64,000 nucleotides of DNA from Clitoria ternatea (taxonomy: Eukaryota > Streptophyta > Magnoliopsida > Fabales > Fabaceae): contig CM075673.1 in NCBI GenBank assembly GCA_037962975.1, positions 124,019,001-124,083,000 of the forward strand, read 5' to 3'. Made by a program: the position numbers and the translations under genes. Of this stretch, positions 44,519 to 56,704 are shown piece by piece. Position 1 is the stretch's first letter, and each line of letters begins with the position of its first letter. Under the pieces are notes generated by a model. That model saw only the letters and a list, made by a program, of their open reading frames with translations. It was not told the origin of the DNA and searched no databases.

Positions 44519-45273
44519 CAGAAGTCAAAAGTTGAGCATGAGAGACCGTATCGTGGATTGCAACCTCTTGAAATCCCCGTGTGGAAATGGGACTCAATTG
44601 CCATGGACTTTATAATGGGATTGCCTAGAACCCGAGCGGGTTATGATGCCATTTGGGTCATTGTGGACCGGTTGACGAAGTCTGCACACTTTCTACCCAT
44701 GAATATGAGATATTCACTGCAGAAATTGGCCCAGATTTATATTCGAGAAATTGTTTGACTGCATGGTGTGCCGACTTCTATTGTGTCGGACAGGGATCCT
44801 AGATTCATGTCCCGGTTTTGGGGAAGCTTGCACCAGGAATTAGGCACAAAACTCCGATTGAGCTCGACCTACCATCCCCAGTCGGATGGGCAGTCCGAGC
44901 GAACAATACAAAGTTTGGAGGACTTGCTGAGGTCGTGTGTGTTGGAGCACGGTGGTAATTGGGAGCAGTACCTCCCTCTGATCAAATTTATATATAATAA
45001 CAGCCACCACAGCAGCATTGGCATGGCACCATATGAAGCATTGTATGGCCGGAAATGTCGAACCCAACTCTGTTGGTTAGAAACCGGTGAAAGTCTATTG
45101 TTGGGACTAGAAATTATGAAGCAGACTTCTGAATAGATTCAAGTAATTAGGGAAAAGATGAAGGCATCTCAAGACCGACAGAAAAGCTACCATGATAAGC
45201 GGACCAAGCCGCTTGAATTTTCGATCGGCGATAAGGTGTTCTTGAAGGTTTCGCCGAATAAAGGGGTCGGATG
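44519..45273 (+). pseudogene. Element F integrase core, split by solo LTR G
   Basis: The frame is the same as pol. Catalytic residues: Asp in AMDFIMGLP, Asp in VSDRDPRF and Glu in GQSERTIQ. TGA at 44756 replaces an expected Arg before LHGVP, and TAG at 45134 replaces an expected Gln. The C-terminal domain begins with FSIGDKVFLKVSP and breaks at 45273 where G is inserted; it resumes at 46559. Confidence 0.9.
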
Positions 45274-46558
45274 TGTTAGGAAATCCCTAAACATGAGCAG
45301 CGGAAAAAAAAGGGATTCCATAGGATTTGCAAGGTTCCGTGTTTCAAAGCACAAAACAAACACAAAAATTCGTTTTGGATTACCTCTTGAAGAACACCAA
45401 AGCAGTCGTAGCCTCGTCCTTTAGGAGTCCACACGAGCACTCCCACCAGAATCGCAACACTTGCCAACTGCTAGTTTGACGGTGTGTAGCTCTTGCAACT
45501 TTTGCGAATTTGTGTCTCACTTGAGTGAACGGCCTATGAGCATCTTATGCTTTATTTATAGGCTTAGGTTTGACCTAATTTGTTCTCTCTAAAAATAGGC
45601 TCCTTACTCATTCCAAATGAGTTAGGCCCAATAGCTTTATTTTAGTCCAACTAAAATAAGACAACATTTTCTGATGGGCTTACTCTATGTGTGTGACCCT
45701 ACAGGTAAAATACTCGGTCATATTAATAATAAATTATTTTATTATTAATATAAAATAAGAGCGGCATCTAGCAATGCATCATTATGTCTGAATATTATCA
45801 ACATAACCTATAAGTGATAATTATTTAATATGTTTGTTCCTTTTGTCACGATATCCTAATTGGGCCCAAGGCATGGTCGCGTCATCCTTGTACGGCCCAA
45901 TTTATTTTTTACTTGATACCGGAGTAGACTGGATCCGAATAAATATCTAATATTTATTCTTTCTAGCATGGCCATGGATTTTCTTAGTCTTACTCCATTA
46001 AGTGGCCTATAGATATCACTCCTGTCACATAGGAGAGACAAATCCCATCTACATCACTCACATCCCTCTGCATAATTTGTTCATTGCCTAATCACAACCT
46101 TTATAGTCCTCTTGTTACAAAAGACGTTTAATTGTATTAAAACAATAAACTCCTCATATAGGAATCGTAGTGACTTCAGGTCGAAGGACTACATATACCA
46201 TTATCACATTGAGAATCGTTTATGACAATCATGTAACGATCCATGCAACGTTCTCATGGTGGGTCTGTCCAGTACATCATTACTCTTAATGTGTACCCGT
46301 GTGAAGACTTGATATCATCTATATCTATGATCTGTGAGATCAGGTCATCAGTACACTCACACACTAGTCTCAGTGTATTTACATGTCCCCATGTAAATAC
46401 TTGACTAGGGACATTTTAGGAATAACTTTTATATGACCTATTACTCCAAGGATAAATACGTTTTAAAACAATTTTAAACTGAAATATTTATTTTATTGAT
46501 AAGCAGAAAAAATGATACAAATGAAAAAGCATAAAAGCTCATAGTGCATACACCAACA
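45274..46558 (-). mobile_element. Solo LTR G inside F integrase
   Basis: This 1,285-bp unit has TGTTAGGAAA...ACCAACA ends and flanks GGATG/GGACG, a target duplication with one mismatch. It interrupts the integrase C-terminal domain between KVSPNKGVG and ALKSGKLIPRY. It encodes nothing. Read on the minus strand it has a TATA box (CCTATAAATAAAG, around 45550-45565) and a CCGCTGC...CTAACA end like copia LTRs, so I infer minus orientation and a copia origin. A full element is absent. Confidence 0.8.
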
Positions 46559-46933
46559 GGACGAGCCTTGAAGAGTGGGAAATTAATCCCCCGGTACATT
46601 GGACCCTATGAAATATTGGAAAGGGTCGGTCCTGTGGCATACCGATTAGCATTGCTGACTCATCTATCAAACTTGCATAATGTGTTTCACGTGTCTCAAT
46701 TGAGGAAGTGTTTACCCGATTGTACACACGAGATACCGGATGATGAAGTCAAAATCAGAGAGAATTTGAGGACTATTGCTGTACCGACTAAAATTGTGGA
46801 TCGGTCGGTAAAATGTTTGAGGAGCAAGGATGTGCAACTAGTCGAAGGAGTGTGGCATCAAAATGGATGTACTTCTTATATTTGGGAACGTGAGGATGCC
46901 ATGAGGCAGCAGTATCCCGAGCTATTTTATTGA
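46559..46933 (+). pseudogene. Element F integrase C-terminus and chromodomain-like tail
   Basis: After the solo LTR the frame gives LIPRYIGPYEILERVGPVAYRL, HNVFHVSQLRKC and then a chromodomain-like segment from about 46790 (KIVDRSVKCLRSKDVQ ... SYIWEREDAMRQQYPELF), ending at the TGA at 46931. Chromodomains in this clade are thought to steer insertion into particular chromatin. The aromatic cage residues are only partly obvious by eye, so I call it chromodomain-like. Confidence 0.8.
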
Positions 46934-46971
46934 GGTAAGCTTATGTTTGAATTTCAAGGACGAAATTCTTT

Positions 46972-46984
46972 GAGGGGGGAGTAG
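46972..46984 (+). promoter_or_regulatory. Polypurine tract of F
   Basis: GAGGGGGGAGTAG lies directly before the 3' LTR start TGTAACATCC. Confidence 0.85.
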
Positions 46985-49790
46985 TGTAACATCCCGATTA
47001 TTTAATTAATGGCAAGATTAATATTAAATGATAATTGAGAATTAATTTAAAATAAAAGAAAACTTGATGCTGATGGAAGTGATTGGATATGACACATGAT
47101 TGGATGGTGGCCCCATTTACACGTTTCCCACCCGCTCACTCTCTGCCTTTTTCTCTTGGCCCATGTGCTGAAGATAAACCACCCCTTCATTCTCTCAAAT
47201 TCCTACGAGACTTTTCTTCTTCTCCTTCTACTTCTCTTTTTCTTCTCTGTTTTCCTTCCTCCCCATCAATGTGCGACTGTGGTGTTATGGAGGACTCGAA
47301 GTTCCCCACTGTTGGCAAGGAGCGATCGTTCGGAGGAGGAGCAGCTCCCAGTTTCTCCAAGCTGTGTGTGGTGTTCGTCTGGATCTGAAAGTTGTTGAGC
47401 GAGAGAGACTGAGGGAACGAGCAGAGCACGGGTCAACACTGAAAATCGAGGAGCTTCTTGCGTCTTTCCAGTAGGTAGGGGGCGCTTTACATCTCAAATG
47501 CATAGTTATGGATGGATCCCTGGTGAAAGTACTGCATTTTGTGTTTATGGTTGTGAATATGTTGATTGTGTGAATCATATGATGATAACTTTCGAATACC
47601 GGGTGTGTGTGTGCGTTAGCTGAGTCATGTAAGGTTATATCCTTCTCCGTCCATGAGATGTGTGTTAGTAAACATGTGAATGTATGAAAATGTACTGGAT
47701 CTGTATTGGCCGAGTGCATGCGTTAAGAGTTTGTTATGCTAAGTCCCGTGTGTAGTTTAACACTTAACAACATGTGGTATATGTTATTGATATTGCTAAT
47801 ACCGAGTGTATATTGTGGGACTGTTGGTTGATTCCTGTGTAGATTTTTATATTAGAAAGCATGAAATAATGTTGTTGCGAATAATGGTATGATTACCGAG
47901 TACTTGTACTGAGAAGCCGAGGGTAAATCCCTGATTGATATCTTATGATTATATGCATGTAAATGCTGGGATGAATCTGATGGGATTTCATAATGAATAC
48001 ATGAGATGCATGTGTTATGTGGTTTTACCGAGTGAAATGCCACTGTTGTGCTAATGAATATGTATGGAAAAATAATAAAAGACCTTGGGTTGGACTCAAG
48101 GCAATACCGAGTGAAACACTCGTGTACTAGCGTTGGACGCTTGGTGAAAGTCCTTGGGTTGCACTCAAGGCAAGCTTACCGAGTTGGACTCGGGGCTGCC
48201 CGTAACACTCCCGTTGTCACTTGGAGCGATTGTGTTACGTGTGAGGGCAAACGGTTTGGTACCAGTAAAACGGTCGGATCAGCTTGGAGCTGAGAAAAAG
48301 GCTTGGAGCCTATGTTGCAACATAAAAATTAATAAAAACTGATCGGATCCGACTGAAATTAATGTGTGTACACTTATACTATTGATGAGCTCAATGTGGT
48401 TATATACGTATGTATGGGGAATATCAATATGAGCAATATGGTTGTGTATTACTGATTAATATGGCTGTGTGTTATCTGAATAAATTCCAATTGTATGATA
48501 CTGTGTGTGGATATATCAAATGACAGTGCATGTGATAGATTGATTGAGAGATAATACTGTGTAGTGGAAAGCTAGAGGATTTTTCGAGTCATTACTATCA
48601 TTTTATATGTAAAAGCTCACCCCTATTGTGGCCATATTTCGGTGGATGTAGCTCGGAATGAGGAATGATGGGAGAGCACCAATTGCTGGGAAGTGCATTG
48701 TACAATGGAAGTGTACATGTATATATATATATTGTATAGATGGTTTTTGTATAGCCTTGGCCGGCTCTTAGTTTAACGTTCTGTTTTTAATGTGTAGGAT
48801 TTGAACTCTCTCGGTATTGAGAGTAAAACTAAACATATTTCAATATATATATAATGCTATGTGTTTTATCTTGTTCAGTGGGTAATGATATAGGTGAATG
48901 TCTAAGTGGTGTACATCTATATTCTACCAAATGAATAATGCTTGTGTGATTCCGAGTAAGGGAGAGCTAAGGTAAATCCGAGTGAGGTGAGATATGAGAC
49001 CCTCTTCCGAATGAAGAAGGGTTGGGCTAATTCCGAGTGAGTTATGCTCATTAAAGGACTATTTCCCTAGGAGGATCAATAAAAGGGTGTTATATGAGAA
49101 ATCCCTTTAATAAGCCTATTCTGTGTGGATAAGACCATGATATCCAGAGTGAGTGAAGTCATGTAATTTTGAGTGGGAATTGACTTAAAAACTTCCCGAG
49201 TAAGAACTTATTAGAATTTCCCGAGTGAAGAGAAACTAGAGTATTCTGAGTGAACGAAGCTATGAAATCCTTAAGCGAGACTTGATCTTGTAGAGTTCTC
49301 AAGGTAAGAGAGATCAAATATGCCGAGTGAAAAATATGTGAAACATTTTCGAGTGAGACGAGACTGTGGAAAATATTCCGAGCGAGGAAAACTTATAGAT
49401 TCCGAGTCTAATGGCCGAGGGAATAATTCCCGAGTGAACTTAGGTTCAGATTCCGAGTGATAAGGTTACCGGGTGAACTTAGGTTCAGATTCCGAGTGAT
49501 GAGGATACCGAGTGGACTTGAGTTCAGATTCCGAGTGGTCGAATTATCCGAGTGCCTTGTTCACTTGGGCGAGTAAGGTTTCGCTCCAGCGATCATTGTT
49601 CGCTTAGGCGCTTTCTTCCGATGGCTATTATTTAATCGATATTGGGCCTTGCCAACGTAGGGGCATCCTGACCCGGTTCTTCCTTTCTTTGGTCGGATTC
49701 CTGTTCCGTTTTCCCTTGTTAGCCGTTCGGAATTTTTGGGAAAATTTTTCCCTTGTCTCGGATTTTATTTAATTTAGTTAGGATGTTTCA
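46985..49790 (+). repeat. Element F 3' LTR
   Basis: It is 2,806 bp and matches the 5' LTR throughout. It has 27 bp (about 49644-49670, GGGCCTTGCC...GCATCCTG) that the 5' LTR lacks. It ends GATGTTTCA and is followed by the CGCTG duplication. The CCGAGTGA array is at about 48950-49570. Confidence 0.92.
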
Positions 49791-49795
49791 CGCTG

Positions 49796-50799
49796 CGCAA
49801 GTGGATCCCCCACTATCAGAGAAAGAAGTAGTCTCCATGTTCATTGACACACTCCAATCTCCTTTCTATGATAGGATGATTGGAAGCGTTTCATCTCATT
49901 TCTCTGATATCGTGACTATCAGGGAAAGAATAGAGAATAGGCTAAGGATAGGAAAGATTACCCGAGGCCCATCTGGAGCGGGAACTATGAAGAGACCGAC
50001 ACCTGGTGGGGGTAGGAGAAAAGACAGGGAAACTAACTCCGTTTCTTATGACCAGAAGAAAAACCAACCAAATCCAATCACCCCTGTCCTTTTTCAACTA
50101 ACCAACCCTTATGCACCATACCCATATGTGGCAGTTGTCCAGAACCTGACTCCACCTCACTTCCGACCACCTGTTATAAGACCTCCAATACCGCCACAGG
50201 CACCCTACCATCCTCTACAATAAACCAATCAACCACCTAACCCTAATCTAAACCTAAGAAGACTAAACAACAATCGTGCTCCTATGCAATTTGACTCTAT
50301 CCCCATGACATATACTAAGCTCTTACCCCACCTCATTAGGAATACTCTAGTGGTGCCTTGTGCTTTAAGGCCAGTCCAACCCCCTTATCCTAAGGGATAT
50401 GACTTGAATGCACGATGTGATTACCATACCGGTGCACCAGGACATTCCACAGAAAACTGTGTGGCACTAAAGTTTAATGTAAGAGACCTGCTCAGGGCCG
50501 ATTGGCTAAATTTTTGTGAGGGAAGTCCGAATGTGTCCATAAACCCTTTGCCCAACCATGGAGGGTCAGGGGTCAATGCCATTGGAAATGAGGAGGAGTA
50601 TATTGCAAATGTCGCGGACATAAGGATACCTTTAAAAATAATTCATTCCTGCCTACTTGAGAGGGGATTGATTGGGGTTCCTGGAATGAGGAGCACGATG
50701 ATGAACAAACTGCCAAACACCAAGGCTTCCGTGAAGTCATTCAAAGACTTATGGACAGCCGTACTGTGTAGATTTGTAAGCGCCATAGAGGCGAGTTAA
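49796..50799 (+). pseudogene. Ogre gag, 3' part
   Basis: This continues the gag split by F, starting with QVDPPLSEKEVVSMFIDTL. It contains the MIGSVSSHFSDIV block, a Pro-rich linker, and a single zinc-knuckle-like motif CDYHTGAPGHSTENC of the Ogre type. TAA at 50221 interrupts it, probably from Gln. Near 50797 the frame shifts before the protease region. The exact rejoining at CGCTG supports the F insertion call. Confidence 0.87.
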
Positions 50800-50801
50800 A
50801 C

Positions 50802-51813
50802 ATGGTACAGGAACAGTCCAGGGTGCAGGCTCCGAAGCCCTTGGTCATATTTTACAACAAGAGCGCTCTGTTGGCTCCAGTTTCAGCAAAGCCTGTCATT
50901 ACTGTGCAAGCGCCGACCCCATTCCCATTCAAAGATTCCCGGGCCATCCCATGGAAATACGACGCGCATGTGGTCATTACTGGCTCCACAGCAAGTGACC
51001 CTTCATCATTATCTGTCACGAACATTGCCGGGGTTGGAGGTATGACCCGGAGCGGAAGGGTATATGCCCCTCTAGAACTAAAACATGATAAGATCGTCAG
51101 AGGGGTTAAAACAGGTAAAGAGGGGACCAGTGTTGAAGCAAAAAAGGCCGTGACTATTGAAGAAGCCCAAGAATTTTTAAAGTTTATTCACCACAGTGAA
51201 TACCAAGTGCTGGATCAGTTGAATCACACGCCTGCTAAGATTTCTTTGTTGTCCTTATTAATGAATTCTGAGCCACACAGGATGACATTGATGAAGGTTT
51301 TGAATGAGGCTCATGTTAATCATGACATTCCTATCGATAAATTCCAGGGTATAGTGGGGCATATCGTCGCTAGCAATTATCTGACCTTTACAGATGATGA
51401 AGTACCGAAAGAAGGAACAGGGCACAACAAGGCCCTCTATATTTCTGTGAAGTACCGAGATCATATCTTGGCAAAGGTTCTTGTTGACAATGGGTCGTCC
51501 CTCAACGTCATGCCAAAATTCACGTTGGCTAAGTTACCATTTGACGGGACATACATGAGGCCTAGTTCCATGGTGGTACAAGCTTTCCATGGAACTCACA
51601 GGGAAGTCATGAGCGAAATTGAATTGCCGATATAGGTTGGGCCCTGTACATTCCAAATCTTTTCAGGTTATGGACATTACACCTGCCTACAGCTGTTTAT
51701 TAGGTCGGCCATGGATCCATTCTGTTGGGGTAGTCCCTTCAACCTTGCATCAAAAATTAAAGTTTGTCATCAATAACAAATTGGTGATTGTTTCTGGGAA
51801 GAACACCTCCTAG
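50802..51813 (+). pseudogene. Ogre protease region
   Basis: A linker with MTRSGRVYAP leads to the retropepsin site VLVDNGSSLNVMP near 51480 and then SCLLGRPWIHSVGVVPSTLHQ, the usual Ogre protease wording. Asn replaces the more common Ser/Thr in the D-S/T-G site (D-N-G), which is normal in Tat elements. A TAG at 51633 and a frame change split the domain; the second part is the 51619-51813 frame. Confidence 0.85.
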
Positions 51814-51824
51814 TCAGTAAACCC

Positions 51825-52350
51825 ATGTCGACCCCTTATATTGAAGCAGCAGAAGATGCTCTTGAAACCTCTTTTCAAGCGCTAGAGATAGCCAATGCTA
51901 CACACATAGGGAAGAGTACCATAATCATCGGCATCCCGAATGCACCCCTAGTGATGGTGAAAACAATGCTGCATGAGGGTTCCGAGCCTGGAAAAGGACT
52001 GGGATGAGATTTGGGAGGAAGGGTAGAGCTTGTGTACCTCCTTGAGAATAGAAATAGGTATGGCTTGGGATATCGGCCCATAGCCATTGATAAAAAAGAG
52101 AATGGAGAATGAGAAAAGGGAAAGGAGGGTCGCCCGTCTCACCGGTAGAGAACCTCATTCCGCGAGAGTCCCTATCTGTGATCTTTACCAAAGTTTTCGG
52201 AGCACGGGGATAATGCCTCTGGGTCAAGTGGCTGCCATTGAAGATGGTCTCGGTGATGATGCTGGATTCATGATTACTTGTTTGCTGGACCAAGAATTAC
52301 GTAACTGGGTGATTGTTGAATTCTCCATGACTTTGAATTTTTCAGAGTAA
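51825..52350 (+). pseudogene. Ogre G-patch-like segment between protease and RT
   Basis: The Gly-rich segment EPGKGLG, then after a TGA DLGGRVELVYLLENRNRYGLGYRP, resembles the G-patch-like motif that Tat elements carry between protease and RT. Stops and frame changes follow. No further domain is seen. The function in retrotransposons is not known; G-patches in general bind RNA helicases. Confidence 0.6.
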
Positions 52351-52505
52351 TTTGACAATACTTTTATGTCTTATTGGTCCTTCTACTATGCCTAAAGCTT
52401 TAGGACTCTTTTTGTAATAACGAAAAAACTTATTTTATTATTTTTCTCATTAATAAATACGTACCGAAATTTTTCATCCCATCACTTGCTTTAAATTTCT
52501 TTTGC
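52351..52505 (+). other. Ogre pro-RT spacer
   Basis: The AT-rich spacer has no ORF. Ogre elements have a known intron in this part of gag-pol, and TTCATTCGTCATAATAC-type AT-rich sequence could contain it, but I cannot place splice sites. Confidence 0.4.
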
Positions 52506-53756
52506 TTGCTTGTTTCCTTTTTCATTCGTCATAATACAATAAAATGCAGATCCGAAACTGATTCTCCTAAGAGTAGCGGGATCTCGATCCTTTATCACGA
52601 CTCTAATCTCCCAGTTGACTACACTGATGAAGAAGGTGAGGAAAACTTTAAGCCTTGGCCTAAATTAACAAGGTTGTTAGAACAAGAGGATAGGGAGATT
52701 CGACCTCATCAAGAAAAGGTCGAAATCATCAACCTAGGGGATGAAGAGGATGTGAAAGAAGTTAAAATTGGCACTTCCTTAAGTAAAGAAAGGAGAGAAG
52801 AGCTAGTTAAATTGTTGATAGAATTCTGTGATGTTTTTGCATGGTCTTATCAAGATATGCCAGGATTGGACAATAGTATTGTAGAGCATAAATTGCCTTT
52901 AAAGCCCGAGTGTCCACCGGTAAAACAGAAGTTGCAACGAATGAAACTGGAAATGCTTTTAAAAATTAAAGATGAGGTTAAGAAACAGTTTGATGTCAGA
53001 TTCTTAGCCGTAGCAAAATATCCCCAATGGGTGAAAAACATTGTCCCTGTCCTAAAGAAAGATGGGAAAGTGAGAATGTGTGTGGACTACCGAGACCTGA
53101 ATAGGGCTAGTCCCAAAGATGACCTTCCTCTACCACAGATCGATGTTTTGGTCGACAACACCACCCAGCATTCCATCTTTTCATTCATGGATGGGTTCTC
53201 CAGATACAATCAGATTAAGATGGCACCTGAAGATATGGATAAAACCACGTTTATCACTCTGTGGGGTACCTTTTGCTACAAAGTGATGTCCTTCGGATTG
53301 AAAAATGTTGGGGCAACCTCTCAAAGGGCAATGGTGGCCCTCCTCCATGACATGATGTACAAGGAGATAGAAGTCTATATGGATGATATCATCACTAAGT
53401 CCAGGTCAGAGGAGGCTTACATTACTGATCTGAGAAAGCTCTTCGAACGGCTAAGGAAGTTCAAGCTTAGATTGAATCCAGCCAAGTGCACTTTTGGTGC
53501 AAAGTCTGGAAAACTGTTAGGATTCATTGTAAGTGAAAAGGGGATAGAGGTTAATCCTGACAAACTTAAGGCGATCCTTGAAATTCCTCCTCCTCATACA
53601 GAAAAGGAAATCTGAGGATTCCTAGGAAGTTAAATTGCCCGGTTCATCTCATAAATGATAGCAACTTGTGACCCAATCTTCAAGTTACTCCGCAAGAACC
53701 AATTAGGGCAATGGAACAAGGACTGTCAAGTGGCTTTTGAGAAAATAAAGTAGTAT
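52506..53756 (+). pseudogene. Ogre reverse transcriptase
   Basis: The region begins with an acidic linker and the FAWSYQDMPGLD block. RT then shows VLKKDGKVRMCVDYRDLNRA, FSFMDGFSRYNQI and the catalytic YMDDIITKS. The gag-like start at 52506 is an internal methionine or alternative codon and not a true start. TGA at 53613 (in KEI.GFLG, probably from Arg) ends the longest frame, and further stops follow at 53613-53756 with an indel near 53630. Wording is typical of Tat/Ogre. Confidence 0.9.
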
Positions 53757-54700
53757 TTGCGGGAACCACCGATCTTGGTGCCACCAATCTCTAGAATGCC
53801 ACTGATCTTGTATTTGACAGTGTTGAACGAATCCGTGGGCTGTGTGTTGGGTCAGCACGATGAGGCTGGGAAGAAAAAACACGCCATATACTACCTGAGC
53901 AAGAAGTTCACTAACTGTGAGATGAGGTATTCAGCTCTGGAAAGAACCTGTTGCGCATTAGCATGGGTAGCCGGACGCTTACGGCAGTACATGCTATGTC
54001 ACACTACATGGTTGGTTTCCAAAATGGACCTTATCAAGTATATCTTTGAGAAGCTTGCCTTGGCCGGAAGAATCGCTCGTTGGAAAGTTTTGTTAACCGA
54101 GTACTTCATAACATATGTGAATCAGAAGGCCATAAAAGGAAGTGCTCTGGTGGACTATTTGGCACACCAACCCATCAATGATTACCAACCGATGCAATCT
54201 GACTTCCCAGACGAGGATATCCTAGCATTATTTAAGGAGGAAAATAACCATAAAGACAGGTGGATACTAAGATTCGATGGAGCTTCTAACACACCAGATA
54301 AAGAATTTATCCCTGTCTACGCCAAGTTATGTTTTGATTGTACTAACAACGTTGTTGAGTATGAGGCATGCTCGTTAGGGATTCAAGCAGCATTGGAGGC
54401 GAAGGTAAAGTCATTGGAGGTCTACGGGGACTCCGTTTTGGTCATCACTCAGTTAAAAGGTGAATGGGAAACTAGAGACAGCAAGTTGATTCCCTATCAC
54501 ACTCATATCAAGGAAATGATCAAAGAATTTGATGTAATCAATTTCTATCATATTCTCCAGGATGACAACCAGATGGCTGACGCTTTGGCCACTCTTGCTT
54601 CAATGTTTGAAATAAGCAATGACTATTATATGCCTCTCATCAAGGTAAAGAAACGTTGGGAGCCCGCATACTGCCAAGTTGTAGAAGAAGAGTCAGACGG
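53757..54700 (+). pseudogene. Ogre dual RNase H (gypsy type plus archaeal-like type)
   Basis: The first RNase H is degraded but recognisable: VGCVLGQHDEAGKKKHAIYY, then YSALERTCCALAWVAGRLRQYM. After a linker a second domain follows with RFDGASNTPDKE, NVVEYEACSLGIQAAL, VYGDSVLVITQLKGEW and QMADALATLA. This extra archaeal-like RNase H is a known hallmark of the Tat lineage, which includes Ogre. Both are in one frame and open for 506 codons together with the integrase start. Catalytic Asp and Glu of the second domain are all present. Confidence 0.92.
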
Positions 54701-55277
54701 GAAGCCTTGGTATCATGACATCAAGAGATACCTTCAGTGTCAAGAATACCCTGTGAACGCTATAGATAATGATAAGAGAACCCTAAGACGGCTCGCTATG
54801 GGTTTCTTCTTGAACGGGGATGTGCTCTACAAAAGAAATTATGACTCTGTACTCCTGCGTTGTGTCGATGATGTCGAAACAAACAAAATCATGAGGGATA
54901 TCCACGAAGGATCTTTTGGAACTCATGTCAATGGACACGCCATGTCAAGAAAGGTCTTGAGGGCCGGATACTATTGGATGACTATGGAAGCGGATTGTTT
55001 TGATCACGTTCGAAGGTGTCACAAGTGCCAGATATATGTTGATCACATTCACGCACCCCCATTGTCCCTGAATGTCTTGTCAGCACCATGGCCTTTCTCA
55101 ATATGGGGCATGGATGTCATCGGGCCCATCGATCTAAAGGCCTCGAACGGTCATCCTTTTATTTTAGTCGCCATCGATTATTTCACTAAGTGGGTAGAGG
55201 CAGCTTCCTACGCAAATGTTACAAGGAATGTTGTGGTCAAGTTCGTCAAGCGAGAATTAATAAATATGGCAATATAG
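54701..55277 (+). pseudogene. Ogre integrase, zinc domain and first catalytic residue
   Basis: This continues the same frame. The zinc domain has GSFGTHVNGHAMSRKVL, RRCHKCQIY, and the core starts with IWGMDVIGPIDL (first catalytic Asp) and VAIDYFTKWVEAASY. The frame ends at TAG 55275-55277, after which the core continues in frame 1. Confidence 0.9.
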
Positions 55278-55959
55278 CTTACCAAGTCAGATCATTACTG
55301 ACAATAGCACAAATTTAAACAATAAGATAATGAAGGAGCTCTGTGAGAGTTTTAAAATTTCTCACCATAATTCCTCTTTGTACCGACCTAAGATGAATGG
55401 AGCAGTTGAGAAAGCTAATAAGAACATCAAGAAGATCGTGTAGAAGATGGTAGTTACCTACAAAGATTGGAGTGAAATGTTCCCTTTTGCCCTACACGGA
55501 TATCGGACCTTGGTTTAGACCTCAACGGGGGGAACTCCTTTCTCCTTAGTATATGGAATGGAAGCAGTATTGCCTTTTGAAGTAGAGATCCCATCCCTCC
55601 GAGTGATAATGGAAGGAAAATTGAAGGAAGCTGATTGGGTTCAAGCTAAACACGACCAACTGAACCTAATTGATAGGAAAAGACTAGCTGCCCTCTGTCA
55701 TGGTCAGCTGCATCAAAGACGCGTGAAGCAAGCATTTGAAAAGAAGGTACGATCCCGACAGTTCCAAAAAGGAGACCTGGTCATCAAAAAGATTTTGCCG
55801 ATCTAGAAGGATAACCGGGGGAAATAGACGCCTAATTATGAAGGGCCGTATGTCGTAAAGAAAGCCTTTTCTGGGGGAGCCTTAATACTCGCTAACATGG
55901 ACAGAGAGGACTTGCCAATGCTCGTAAATGCAGATGCGATGAAAAAATACTATGCCTAA
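55278..55959 (+). pseudogene. Ogre integrase, remaining core and C-terminus
   Basis: Second Asp is in IITDNSTNLNN, Glu in MNGAVEKANKN. TAG codons at 55441, 55516, 55804 and 55825 interrupt, at least three standing where Gln or Trp is expected. The intact stretch 55558-55806 has MEAVLPFEVEIPSLRV and RVKQAFEKKVRSRQFQKGDLV. The C-terminal part ends with NADAMKKYYA before TAA at about 55957. The order and wording are those of Ogre. Confidence 0.88.
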
Positions 55960-56704
55960 GGAGGGGAAATAAAAAAAAAAAGTGGAAGTGAAAGAAGCGC
56001 TCGCTAGGCTGAAAACCTGAAAGGGCGACTTAGGCAAAAGTTAGAGCGACCCGATGAGTCAAAAACCTAAAAAGGTAGCTCGAGCAAAAATTAGGGTCTA
56101 AATTCTGGCAGTATGACTAATACCTCCCACACAAGAAATGCAAGTCCAAAAATGGGGTGTGTGAATCATCGTTAAATTACTTTCTCAAAGGCAGAATCGA
56201 AGGGTAAACATAAAGTCGTGATAAGAAATCAGAATTCTCGTTGCTCTCAAAGATTCGTTGGAAGATCCATGAACCTTCCCTATTTTACTTACCTTTGACC
56301 CTTTATGCTTTACTCTATTTGTCCCATCTGTGTTCATTACTTTTCTTTGCCTTGTACTTACTTGATATGCACAAATAAAACTTTACCCTATTTCAATATG
56401 TGTTTATGATATGAGTTTTATAATTAAACGTGTTTCCTTTATTAAATGAAATGGAAAGTGATAAAATTCAAAGTCATGGAGAACGAAATGCTTTTAGACC
56501 TCAATCTTGTCTCAGACAACCACGGCCTGCTCTACTAGGCACATGCTTCGAAGTCAGAGTTGTTTCTATTTCGTCCATGAGTCATCTCGGGGCTGCGATT
56601 CCAAGGAAGTTTACCCAGTATGTCGATTTGTTTATTTCTATATTACTCACCCTTTTGTCTGAAGATCCATTAGGGAAGAAAATCATGATGAGTCCCCGAT
56701 AAAG
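55960..56704 (+). other. Ogre 3' region, first part
   Basis: There is no gene or clear repeat. The segment 55990-56110 has recurrent phrases (GAAAACCTGAAAGGGCGACT and AAAAACCTAAAAAGGTAGCT), weakly repeated. The short ORFs here lack any domain. Confidence 0.55.

Larger units (their letters stand above)
38124..49790 (+). mobile_element. Ty3/gypsy Tekay-type element F, 11.7 kb
   Basis: It is bounded by exact CGCTG duplications (38119-38123 and 49791-49795) that rejoin the Ogre gag. LTRs are 2,775 bp (38124-40898) and 2,806 bp (46985-49790), TGTAACATCC...GATGTTTCA. Order: LTR, tRNA-Met PBS, gag, protease, RT, RNase H, integrase, chromodomain-like tail, PPT, LTR. The chromodomain-like tail and the TGTAACATCC ends fit the Tekay/Del chromoviruses. 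By eye the LTRs differ by about 2-3%. Five stops in one frame and a solo LTR in integrase make it inactive. Confidence 0.93.
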
